A stretch of 64,000 bases of DNA from Microglena sp. YARC (Eukaryota; Chlorophyta; Chlorophyceae; Chlamydomonadales; Chlamydomonadaceae). The notes under the pieces were generated by a model that was not told the DNA's origin, made no database searches, and saw only the letters and a program-made list of their open reading frames with translations. A program made the position numbers and the translations under genes. Shown here piece after piece: positions 22,829 to 35,100 of this stretch (within the stretch, counting starts at the first letter, position 1; every line of letters starts with the position of its first letter). The stretch is taken from assembly GCA_022414725.1 (NCBI GenBank), contig CM039464.1:11942968-12006967 (forward strand), given 5' to 3'.

Positions 22829-22985
22829 CAGGGTAGTTCAAAACGCTGTGCCTTGCGTCTGAGACACAGCTTTTGGACGCTCCGTTGCGTCTCAGACGCT
22901 GATCCAGTAGGTTGGTTGCGTGCTTGGAGGGTCTGTTGCGTCTCATATGCAGGTGTTTGAATTGGGTGCATCTCAAGAGGTTTTT
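22829..22985. mobile_element. Partial GACGCAA-type inverted-repeat element
   Basis: Starts CAGGGTAGTTCAAAACGC like the element at 55728 and contains alternating TTGCGTCTGAGAC and GTTGCGTCTCAGACGC blocks. I find no matching right end or target duplication, so it is probably truncated. The rest of 22770-24553 is intergenic, with a family D copy at 23283-23375, and presumably holds the promoter and 5' UTR of the next gene. Confidence 0.45.
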
Positions 22986-23282
22986 TCACGTAACCCCAAA
23001 TGGTAAAATGTAGTAACCTGGATAGCTCGCCATCTTAATGTGGGGTTCAGCGTTCAGATTCATATTGCTTTCTGGTTTTCTGCACATACTTAGTTCCTGG
23101 CCACGGTTGTCTGACCTGTCCTGTTAATTCCAATCGTTTCTTTCTTCTTATAGCCTATTTTCTAAAACCTTGCCGGGCTACCCATCGCCTGCCAAATACA
23201 TAAGTGTAAACTTGATTTTGCCAACCTGTTGTGATAAATACATACGAATAGATTTAACACATTGTAACACCTGTTGTTGAAA

Positions 23283-23375
23283 CGTGAACTTAGTTGCATG
23301 GCTCCAGCCAGGAATTTGGCTGCTCGTCATCTCATTGTAACTGGCACTACCAAAGCTCAAGCCTTCCCTTGATTT
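23283..23375 (-). repeat. Dispersed repeat family D
   Basis: Contains ACTTAGTTGCATGGCTCCAG then CCAGGAATTTGGCTGCTCGT. The same roughly 60-bp motif, in either orientation, is at 10393-10540, 10940-11010, 11100-11170, 46605-46640, 49695-49735, 52752-52868, 54640-54710 and 60865-60935. Confidence 0.6.
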
Positions 23376-24553
23376 TGTTTTGTTTCATGACTAATCGGCC
23401 TTCTGACTGCTCAGTGCTCACCGTATACGGGTCAAGTATGGATAATTGGTACAAGGTTCTATGTGCAATGCGGTGTCAAACTGTCTGCAGAATACACTAC
23501 ACGGGCACTTGATACAATCTTGTAGCTACCGGGGGTCCTGCAACTCTGTCCTTGTTTGCCGGGTTGCTGAATCTGGAAGTTGCCATGCCGTCCGTGTGTT
23601 CAATGAAAGTGGACCGGTTTCTGTTGACCAGAGCCAAGTGAAGGGGGAGTACGGTGGAGGAAGCAGGGAAGCAGGGAGGCTGCAGCATCACGAGGGGCAG
23701 GACGAGGGGGCGAGGGGCCCGCCCCGGGCGAGGGCAGGCCCGAAGGACCCCCAATTTGAAAGCCACGCCATGAAGGCGCGAATCTGATCAAAATCGAAAC
23801 GTCTAGGTGCGCCTTTGCCGGGAATAGCGCTATCTACGGCTGCCCTCTCTACTGCCAAGTGTTTTGCTTCGTCCACTTGCTTATACTCTTAGCGCTAAGC
23901 CTTGAACCCACCCTTCGATTTGCACTTCAGCTCACTGGGCGTCTTTTAAAAGCCCGGCAGGTACTTGCGTGCCGGTGGTTGGATGAATGATTTGCCTTGT
24001 ACCTGTCCGCCAGTATCTCCTGTCGGAGTTCTTTCTGCATCTTGCGGCTGTATGAGTCGCAGCCACGATCCAGCTGCCCCTATTTTCCTTGCCTGCCTCA
24101 TCAAACCGACATTCCCAAAATACTCGCAACCTCGGACGACCCGAAACATGCTCCACCGCGTTGCTTTTAAGCTGCGCTGATTCAGACATCTGTTGTGGAT
24201 AACTCAATTGTCTAATCCCCGGGTTACATGCTGCGCAGGTGCCCAAACTCTAGGTTCCGAGGGTGTTGGTCACATCCTGTTAGGCCGAGACATCCGAGCC
24301 TCTCTTCCCAGCGCATTCGAAGGCCCTAGTTTCCCCTTCGTTTTTATTATCGGGAGTGACGCAGGGCAGCAAGGTTATTAAGCACGCACCGGAGCAGACG
24401 TCGTCGGTGCACAGAGAGCTAGCACCTACACTACCCTAAAATATAGGTACACTACCCTGGATCACTTCCAGCATTTTCTTCTGCTTCCTCCGAATTCTGC
24501 ACGAGCACATAATATCAGTTGTGAGAGGCTAATACTAGCAGCAAGCTCCAAGG

Positions 24554-25389
24554 ATGCAGCGCCCCCCAGCCCCCAAGCCCAATACCCAGAGACAAGGGCA
24601 GCAACATGACCCAAGTGGAGCCCCAATTCAGATTGCTCAGCCACAGGCTTGGGCTCTGAGTCAGGATTTAGAACGGCGGCTTAAGGCTGAGCTGAAGCGA
24701 AGGAGCTTCTGGGACCTGGAAGTCAGGAGGATCCGCCACGGGTTGCAGAAGGCATATGAAAATGTCATGTTTTCAAATTTCGAGTTTTCACAAGTGAGTC
24801 CATCCTGGTTCCTGGTGGATTCTCGGATTTAATGTTTTGAGGGCTTTGTAACAGTTTGGCCCCTGACCTAAGTGGAGGAGTGTTCGATCTGGCCAGCGTG
24901 TGCGTGAATGAAATCGGCCTGTGCCATATCTGTGAGAATGAGCAGGATTTAGGGTGTAAAGTCTTGCTTAGTATATGTCGGAGCTACTAGGCTGCAGGAG
25001 CATTGAGGATATCTTGCACGATCTCCTCAATGCTCCCGCAGCCTAGTAGTTCTGACAATAAGGAAATCCCGGGAGTGGGTGGGTCCAAATCCCGTCGTGT
25101 TAATGCATTCATGTGCGTGTATGTGTATTTGTATTTATATGTGCCCGGGTTCGCCTGTGCATTTGTGTACGTGCATTTGTGCATGTGTATTCATTTGTGT
25201 ACTTGCATGTGCATGCGTCTTCAAATACGGGAGGAGGGATTTGTGTGTCCTTGCTTTCGTGTCTGAGTGTCTGAGTCTGTGCCTTTATCTCTGTGTGCGC
25301 ACACATGCGCATGTGTAGTTGTATATTCGCACGCGCACATTTGTGTATTTATATGCATGCGTGCTTGTATTTGCGCATATATCTTGCGT

Positions 25390-25428
<39 letters not shown>

Positions 25429-26752
25429 TTCAATACGTATCGTGTGGGCATTTGTTACGGTTGTTCTGAGCTCGTACTGCTTCACACATTGTTCGTACAT
25501 TGCCAATTTTCGAAACTTGTTTTCCAAAATCATGGATGTGACCAGATGTGACTAACAAATTCACATTTGTGGTAAGGAGTTGTAAGAGTGTGTTTGTGCC
25601 CATGTGAGTCCCTCCTGTTTCGCACTTGCGTTCAGTTTCTTTCTTTCTTTTGTTCACATCATTCACTTCATCCATTACAGGTTCATGGGGTGGGGTTATG
25701 TGGGGTTCCAATGGGTGGGGTCTATGAGGTGGGGTTATGTGGGGTGGGGGATGGGATTGTGTGGGTTGGAGGGTGGGGTTGTGTGGGTTGGGTTTGGGGT
25801 TGGGGTGAGGGGGTTGGGGTTGTGTGTGTTGGGGTGTGGTGGTTGGGGTTGTGTGGGTTTGGGGTCGGTTAGGGGATGGGTTGTGTGGGTCGGGGGTTGG
25901 GGTTAGGGGTTGGGATTGTGTGGGTTGGAGGGTGGGGTTTTGTGGGTTTGGAGTTGGGGTATTCGGGTTGGGGTTGTGTGGGTTGGGGTGAGGGGTTGGG
26001 GTGTGTGGGTTGGAGGGTGGGGTTGTGTGGGTTGGGAGTTGGGGTTAGGGGTTGGGGTGTGCAGGTTGGGGGTTGGGGTTCTGTGATTTGGGGGTCGGGG
26101 TTGTGTGGGCTGGGGTTAAGGGTTGGGGTGTGTGGGTTGTGGTTTGGGGTGTGTGCGTTGGGGGTTGGGGTTGTTGTGTATGTGTTGGGAGGTGCATGGG
26201 TCAGGGTCCCATGGGGTGGGAGAACATTTAAGCAAACACTCTTGTGCCTTCAGGAGTTCTGGACCCAAATTGTATTTAATTCATTTCACACATTCCACTC
26301 ATTTCACCCATGCTGTCATTCCTTTCACTCCTTGCTATCATCCATTCAATCATGGGACCCCCCACCCCCCCCACCCCACCCCCACCCCTCTCCCCCACCC
26401 CCCACCCCCACCACTCACACTCACACACACACTGGCTCTGATCTTCCTTTCAGGCCAATGAGGTGGAACAAGCTCTGTGGAAGAGCACCTTCTACAAGCC
26501 CATCGAGGAGTTCCGTACTCGAATGCGCACAGCAGGCCAAGCAGTGCAGGTAGGGTTGTGCAGTTTTACTGTTATAATGCTGGGGGTGGGGGGGTGGGGG
26601 GGGATAAGGGGCAGAGGGGAGGAGGGTGTGTGCTTGTATGTGTGTGTGTGTGTTCATTTGAGTTTTCCGGCGAGGTTTGGATGGGCTGGAGGTAGGGGAC
26701 TGGGGGGGGGAATAGATCAGGGTGGGGGGGAGGGGGGGATAAGGGGCAAGGG

Positions 26753-26798
<46 letters not shown>

Positions 26799-28667
26799 CT
26801 TGTATTTGTGAGGTTGTGCAGTTTCAAGTGCCTCATTTGACTGAGGTGAGGTTGGGTGGGCTGGAGGTAGGGGGCGGGAGGGTGTGTGTGGGGGGTGGGG
26901 GGGTGATAAGGGGCAAGGGGGAGGGGGGGGGGGGGGGGGGGGGCTTGTATTTGTGAGGTTGTGCAGTTTCAAGTGTTTCATTTGACTGAGGTGAGATTGG
27001 GTGGGCTGGAGGTAGGGGGCGGGAGGGGGTGTGTGTGGGGGGTGGGGCGGTGATAAGGGGCAAGGGGAGGGGGGGGGGGGGGGGCTTGTATTTTGAGGTT
27101 GTGCAGTTTTCAAGTGTTTCATTTGACTGAGGTGAGGTTGGGTGGGCTGGAGGTAGGGGGCGGAGGGGGGGGGGGCGATAAGGGGCAAGGGGTAGGGGGG
27201 GATTGAGCTTGTATGTGTGTGGTTGTGCATTTTTGTGTGTGTTTCATTTCACTTTTCAGGTGAGGTTGGGTGGACTGCAGGTTGGAGTCAGTGGGGGGGA
27301 GGGGGTATAATTTAACTCGCAATTTGCAACGCGTCGCTCAAAAAACAAGATGTGTATATGTGAGTGCGTGTGGTGTGGTGGGGCTGGAGGAGGAAGTTAT
27401 ACTTTCAATCACGGACATGGCTGTTTTTCTTAAGCAGCTGCGCCCCCTTTGTATTTTGTTGAATCCTGTTAGCACAACCTTCACGTCCTATTCAGTTTTC
27501 ACCCCACCCCATCCCGCCTCCTCCCACCACCTCCCACCACCTCCCACTGCTCACGCGACCTTGCAGGAGGCCAAAAAATCAGGTGCCAGCGTAGAAGAGG
27601 GTGGATTAAACCCAGCAGCAGAAATCAGGCTTGCGTTATAAATTTGTGCAAACCTACCTGGACCTACAGAAATTGAAAAAGTACTGTGACGCTAAACTTA
27701 CAACTCTGACCACGCAGGAGGCCCCAAAATCAGGTGCTGACAGAGAAGAAGGTGGATCAGACATTGGAAAACAGCAGCAGAAATCAGGCTTGCGTCACAA
27801 TGTTTTGCTATACACCTACCTGCACCTGCAGAAACTGAACAAATAACTGTGACGCTAAACTCATTACAACTCTGACCTTGCAGGAGGCCCAGAAATCAGG
27901 TGCCGGTGGAAAAGAGGATGGATCAGACATCGGAAAACAACAGCAGAAGCTCACAGCTGCATACCTCAAATTCCACCACCACCTCCATCACCTCCCCCCA
28001 CCTACCGTCGCCCATCCGACCTTGCAGGAGGTCCAGAAATCAGGTGCCGGAGGAGAAGAGGGTGGATAAGACATCAGAAAACAGCAGCAGAAGCTCACAG
28101 CAGCTTACCTCAAATTCCACCCCCACCTCCCCCACCTGCCCCCACCTGCCCCACCTCCCACTGCCCACCCGACCTTGCAGGAGGCCCAGAAATCAGGTGC
28201 TGGCGGAGAAGACGGTGGATCAGACATAGGAAAACAACAACAGAAGCTCACAGCAGCATACCTCAAATTCCTAGACGAGGCCGTCGTCTTCTACAAGCGT
28301 CTGGTATGGAAATTGCAATGGGTGTACGGCGAAGCTGGAGCAGCCGTGCAGATCGATGCTACTGTGCAGAATGAAATACGTCAGGCAGTGCCCAGGGCCG
28401 AAGAATCTAGGGACTGTCGCTCTGCTGTGCACAGATGTCTCATCTACCTGGGCGACTTGTGCAGATACCAGTCTCAGGTACGAAAACTGAATGCGATGGG
28501 GAGGCACATGATGGCATCATTATCATCGTCATCTTCATAATCATTATAATCATTATCATAATAATCAACATCATCATTGTAATACAGATGTCTCATCTAC
28601 CTGGGCGACTTGTGCAGATACCAGTCTCAGGTATGAAAACTGAATGCGATGGGGTGGCACATGATGG

Positions 28668-28729
<62 letters not shown>

Positions 28730-28880
28730 ACAACAACAACAACAACAACATCATCATCATCATTATTATCAACATCATCATTGTAACACAGATATCTCAT
28801 CTACCTGGGCAACTTGAGCAGATACCAGTCTCAGGTACAAAAACTGAATGCAATGGGGAGGCACATGATGGCATCATAAT

Positions 28881-28921
<41 letters not shown>

Positions 28922-29034
28922 TCAGCATAATAATCACCATTATCAGTGTATTAAAGATGTCTCATCCACCTGGGTGACTTGTGCAGGTACCAGTCTCAGG
29001 TGCAAACTGAATGGGATGGGGAGGCGCACGATGG

Positions 29035-29100
<66 letters not shown>

Positions 29101-32100
29101 CATCATTGTCAGCAGGGGGGGGGGGCAGAAAGACAGATTTGGACTGCACCTTCGATATGGTGTCCGATTCAGATGGGAGTTTGAATTGTGGACGTTTCAT
29201 ACAAAAAGAGGGGGAAAATAAAGTTGGCTAAAAGTTTTTTTACCCCCCCCCCCCCCCCCCTCCTAAAACCCAATTACCTCACCCTACCCCCCCTAAAATG
29301 GGGGTCATTCGAAAGATTTTTTAAAGCCCATTTCAGTTATGCTCTTACATCTTTCATGGGGTTAACCAAACGTGATTTGTTGTGAAGTTAAGATTTGGGC
29401 CGCTTTGGTTGAAACAAACTTTGGACCCCTCTAACTTTTGTACAACTTTATTTTTGGCTAAAAAAAAAAACATTTTTTTTTTACATAGTTTGAGGATAGG
29501 CTCTATCCAAAGCGAAGGTGCGGTACGGCAGCTTTTTTCTTGCCCCCCCCTCGATCGTCAGTGTGTAATGTTTTCGCCAAATTACACGGAGAACAAAAAA
29601 CTGTACCCTAGCCTGACCTGTTGTACTGTACCCCATTCTGTTGCACTCAACCCTAACCTGTTGTACTTTACCTCATTCTGTTGTACTGTACCCCATTCTG
29701 TTCCTCTGTACCCTAACCTGTTGTACTGTACCCCATTCTGTTGCACTGTACCCCAACTTGTTGTATTGTACTTCATTCTGTTGTACTCCACCCCATTCTG
29801 TTGCACTCAAGCCTAACCTGTTGCACTCAACCCTAACCTGTTGTACTGTACCCCATTCTGTTGTACTCCACCCCATTCTGTTGCACTCTACCCTAACCTG
29901 TTGTATTAAACTCCATCCTGTTGTACTCCACCCCATCCTGTTGTACTGTACCCCAACTTGTTGTATTGTACTCCATTCTGTTGTACTCCACCCCATTCTG
30001 TTGCACTCTATCCCAACCTATTGTACTGTACCCCATTCTGTTGTACTCCACCCCATTCTGTTGCACTCTACCCTAACCTGTTGTACTACACTCCATCCTG
30101 TTGCGCTGTACCCTAACCTGTTGTACTGTACCCCAATCTGTTGCACTCTACCTTAACCTGTTGTACTGTACCCCATTCTGTTGCACTCTACCCTAACCTG
30201 TTGTACTGTACCCCAATCTGTTGCACTCTACCCTAACCTGTTGTACTGTACCCCAATCTGTTGCACTCTACCCTAACCTGTTGTACTGTACCCCAATCTG
30301 TTGCGCTGTACCCTAACCTGTTGTACTGTACCCCATTCTTCTGCGCTGTACCCTAACCTGTTGTACTGTACCCCATTCTGTTGCGCTGTACCCTAACCTG
30401 CTGTACTCAACACTGTTACAAAGGTAATGGCAGGGGCCCGCATCGAATGGAACCGGGCGGTCTCGTTTTACCAGCTTGCCGCAACAGTCCTCCCAAACAG
30501 TGGTAACCCGTTCAACCAGATGGCAGTGATGGCGTACTACTCCAACCAAGAGCTCCGAGCTGTGTATTACTACTTCAGGTGAGTTGTATTCAGTGAGCCC
30601 GTTTCAGTGATACGATTGGTCGAGTGGTACACCAAATCGCTTTAACGACGAAGGGTAGGGGGTTGGATTCCCCCTACGGTCACCCTTAGCGTTGCAGGTC
30701 GTTGTCAACCGCGATGGTAGCTTGTCCAGTCGAGGTGATAGACCGTTCTCTGCCTGCGTACGACGGGTTCTTGTAACTCCACGCCCCACCAGGCGTTAGC
30801 ATTACCTTTGCATTCAGTGGGCCGGATCATAGGTTCGAATCCCCACGGGTGCGCTTCGGTATCTTCGGTTGCTGTCAACTGCCATGGTGAGGTGCATGAA
30901 TTAGGCAGGATCATGGGTTTGAATCCCCATGGTTGCGCTTTAGTGTTCGCGGTTGCTGTTGCTGTCAACTGCCATGGTGAGGTGTATTATGTAGGTAGGA
31001 TCATGGTTTCGAATCCCCACGGGTGCGCTTTGGTGTTCGCGGTTGCTGTTGACAGGCATGGTGAGGTGCATGAATTAGGCAGGATCATGGGTTCGAATCC
31101 CCACGGGTGCGCTTTAGTGTTCGCGTTCGCTGTCAACAGCCAAGGTAGCTTTGCCCAGGTAAAGTAGCAGCCTTTCTCTACCGCCGTAAGACGGGGCTCC
31201 CTTAATACCAAGCCCCACCAGGCGTTATCATTACTTTTTAGCAGCCCGTTCCCTACCGCCGTAAGACGGTGCACCCTTAATACCATGCCCCACCAGGCGT
31301 TATCATTACTTTTTAGCAGCCCGTTCCCTACCGCCGTAAGACGGTGCACCCTTAATACCAAGCCCCACCAGGCGTTATCATTACTTTTTAGCAGCCCGTT
31401 CCCTACCGCCGTAAGACGGTGCACCCTTAATACCATGCCCCACCAGGCGTTATCATTACTTTTTAGCAGCCCGTTCCCTACCGCCGTAAGACGGTGCACC
31501 CTTAATACCAAGCCCCACCAGGCATTATCATTACTTTTTAGCAGCCCGTTCCCTACCGCCGTAAGACGGTGCACCCTTAATACCATGCCCCACCAGGCGT
31601 TATCATTACTTTTTAGCAGCCCGTTCCCTACCGCCGTAAGACGGTGCACCCTTAATACCATGCCCCACCAGGCGTTATCATTACTTTTTAGCAGCCCGTT
31701 CCCTACCGCCGTAAGACGGTGCACCCTTAATACCAAGCCCCACCAGGCGTTATCATTACTTTTTAGCAGCCCGTTCCCTACCGCCGTAAGACGGTGCACC
31801 CTTAATACCATGCCCCACCAGGCGTTATCATTACTTTTAGCAGCCCGTTCCCTACCGCCGTAAGACGGTGCACCCTTAATACCATGCCCCACCAGGCGTT
31901 ATCATTACTTTTTAGCAGCCCGTTCCCTACCGCCGTAAGACGGTGCACCCTTAATACCATGCCCCACCAGGCGTTATCATTACTTTTTAGCAGCCCGTTC
32001 CCTACCGCCGTAAGACGGTGCACCCTTAATACCATGCCCCACCAGGCGTTATCATTACTTTTTAGCAGCCCGTTCCCTACCGCCGTAAGACGGTGCACCC

Positions 32101-35100
32101 TTAATACCAAGCCCCACCAGGCGTTATCATTACTTTTTAGCAGCCCGTTCCCTACCGCCGTAAGACGGTGCACCCTTAATACCAAGCCCCACCAGGCGTT
32201 ATCATTACTTTTTAGCAGCCCGTTCCCTACCGCCGTAAGACGGTGCACCCTTAATACCATGCCCCACCAGGCGTTATCATTACTTTTTAGCAGCCCGTTC
32301 CCTACCGCCGTAAGACGGTGCACCCTTAATACCATGCCCCACCAGGCGTTATCATTAAGCAGGCAGAATCATGGTTTTCAGGTATGAGCAGCAGCTTCTA
32401 GGCAGCTCTCTGGGCTCTCCCTTCATTCAAACAATAAGCAACCTAGGCACCTGGAAGCTGATATCGTCAGCTTTCCATTGCTCCTGTTATCTTTGGGGTT
32501 GGCCCAGTGGCAGTCTCAGGGAGCTGTCTAGAAGCTGGTGCTGGTAGTCGAAAAGAAAAACAGGATGCTCCATCGGATACTTGATGCTTGGCCGCTAAAG
32601 CATCAAACTGCAGCATCTGAATCTCTCTTCCTGGCTGTTTACTGCCCACCCCGGCCAGTCTATTGCGGGTTTCTCAGGGTTGAAACTGTTGAGTATCTGA
32701 GCCACTCTTCCCTACCCTTGGCCGTCCTCCTGGACCTATCCATTGCAGACGTCGAATTCTAGCATCTGAATCTCTCTACCTGGCTACATTACCACCCACC
32801 CGACCTTACCTCACCTCGCCTCGCCTATCTGACATGATACCGACCCGATCCCGAGCTGACCTGACCTGACCTACGTGGCCTGACCTGATCCCGGCCTGAC
32901 CTCACCTCACCCCACCTCACCTCACCTATCTGACATGATCCCGACCTGATCCGGAGCTGACCTACCTGGCCTGACCTGATCCCGGCCTGACCTGACCTAC
33001 CTGTACTGACCTACGGATGCCGCTCCTTTGACTGTTAGGAGCCTTGGAGTGACTGTACCCTTTGTGACTCCACCGTCACATTCACAACAGCCAGTCACCC
33101 ACTCACATACCACCAGGCTTGTATTGTGCTACTTGCCTGTCTGCCTGCTTGACCTGGTCTACCTGTACTGACCTACGGATGCCGCTCCTTTGACTGTCAG
33201 AAGCCTCAGAGTGACTGTACCCTTCGTGACTGCACCCCCACACTCACAGCTGCCAGTCACCCACTGACATACCACCAGGCTTGTTTTGTGTTACTTGCCT
33301 GTCTGCCTGCTTGACCTGGTCTACCTGTACTGACCTACGGATGCCGCTTTTTTGACTGTCAGGAGCCTTGGAGTGTATGCACCCTTTGTGACCGCATGTC
33401 TATCTCTTGCATGCATGTCTACTTGCCTGTCTGCCTGCTTGACCTGACCTACCTGTACTGAGCTACGGATGCCGCTCCTTTGACTGTCAGAAGCCTCGGA
33501 GTGACTGTACCCTTCGTGACTGCACCGCCACACTCACAGCAGCCAGTCACCCACTCACACACCACCAGGCTTGTGTTGCGCTACTTGACCTGGCCTATGA
33601 AATAGTGACTTGGTTGCCTGCCTGCTTGTCTACTTGCCTGTCTGTTGCATGCATGTCTCCTTGTCTGTCTGTTGCATGCATTGGGGTTCAGTTCATCAAT
33701 GCTTTTTCTTTTTAAGCCCTTCCTATCACGGTTGGGCAAGTCTCTTTAGCCTATGTGGCCTACCCCTGGACTGTAACATGCATGCATGTCAACTTGCCAG
33801 TTTGCCTGCTTGACCTGATCTACCTGCACTGACCTACGGATGTTGCTCCTTTGACTCTCAGGAGCCTTGGAGTGTCTGTACCCTTCGTGACTGCGAGAGA
33901 TAACTTACTCCTCCTTTTCGAGAGGAACCGATCTAGGTAAGATTCATATCAGTGTGGACCCTGAACCCTGCCAGAACAGCTGCCAGAGTTTGTGATCGGC
34001 GTAGTTAGCTTGGGATGGGTAGGAGTCACTTTGTATTGGTGCAAGGCGTCACCATTCCGTCGCTGCATGGGTCCGACCATACTAGTCAGAAATGCCTCCC
34101 CCCACCCCCCCCAAACCCAAACCCAAACCCATTGGGCTTTGCGCTCCGCGGGGTTTGGGGGGCAGCGCGTCGTGCTGGGGTCGCTCCGACTCGCTCAATG
34201 TTCTATGCGTCGCACGAAGAAAACAAACTGTGGGACTCTGAACCCTGACCGAACAGCTGGTCTGAGTTTGTGATGAGTGTGATCAGATTGGGATGGATAG
34301 GAGCAGTTTTTTTCCTATTCGGCTTAGAGCAGCAGCTTCTATGCAGCTCCCCTGACTGGCTATTTAGCCAAAGCTAACGTACTCTAGTGCATGTTGAAGC
34401 GGGCAGAATTAGCTGTCCAGACCCGGGTACTACATTTTGTCACTTTGGGTAGCTTTTTTGACGCAACTACCTCCTTTTGGGTTGCGCTTTTGACTCAACT
34501 GAAACAGAAATCTGCGCTCGGCGCCCAGAGGGGGTTGACAAAATTATATACGAGGTGGTATATGAATACGATCTCGATATATGAGATCATATATGAACAT
34601 GATATGGACACGATCTTGATATATGAGGTGGTATATGAGCATGATATGGACACGATCTTGATAAATGAGATCATATATGAACATGACATGGACACGATCT
34701 TGATATATGAGGTGGTATATGAACATGATGTAGACACGATCTCGATATATGAGATCATATATGAACATGATATGGACACGATCTTGATATATGAGATCAT
34801 ATATGAGAATACATGAACAAGATCTTGATATATGAGATCATATATGAGAGTACATGAACACGATGTTGATATTTGAGGTGGTAAATGAACACAATCTTGA
34901 TACACACACACACCTCCCCTGATCAGGTACTCCCAGCTCCCACGTCCTGGCGCTCCCGGCGTAGCTCCTGGCTCCAATTTGGAGGCCGTATTTGTGCGCC
35001 TCCACGGCATGCTCTTTGATCGAATCAATCTGGACCAGTTTAAGTCGGTGGCTGATGCTGCCTACATGCATTTGGATGCCCTACTCGGTGAGCTTTGCCT

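Noticed and set aside
25680..26220. GGGGTT-rich stretch considered as telomeric repeat
   Set aside because: The units are irregular GGGGTTGTGTGGGTT, not TTTAGGG or TTTTAGGG, and lie inside an intron. The single GGTTTAGGG near 1709 is likewise isolated.
28435..29231. Poly-Ile, poly-Ser, poly-Met and poly-Asp frames
   Set aside because: All are translations of ATC microsatellites in the six frames.
30598..31120. Possible tRNA genes (A- and B-box-like sequences)
   Set aside because: No cloverleaf with matching acceptor stem could be formed; sequence continues into the SINE body, so these are SINE heads.
30987..32387. Long open frames on both strands (up to 301 codons), superficially CRISPR-like regular repeats
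   Set aside because: A 75-bp unit is divisible by three, so any stop-free frame stays open. There are no unique spacers between repeats; units are directly contiguous and match the SINE tail.
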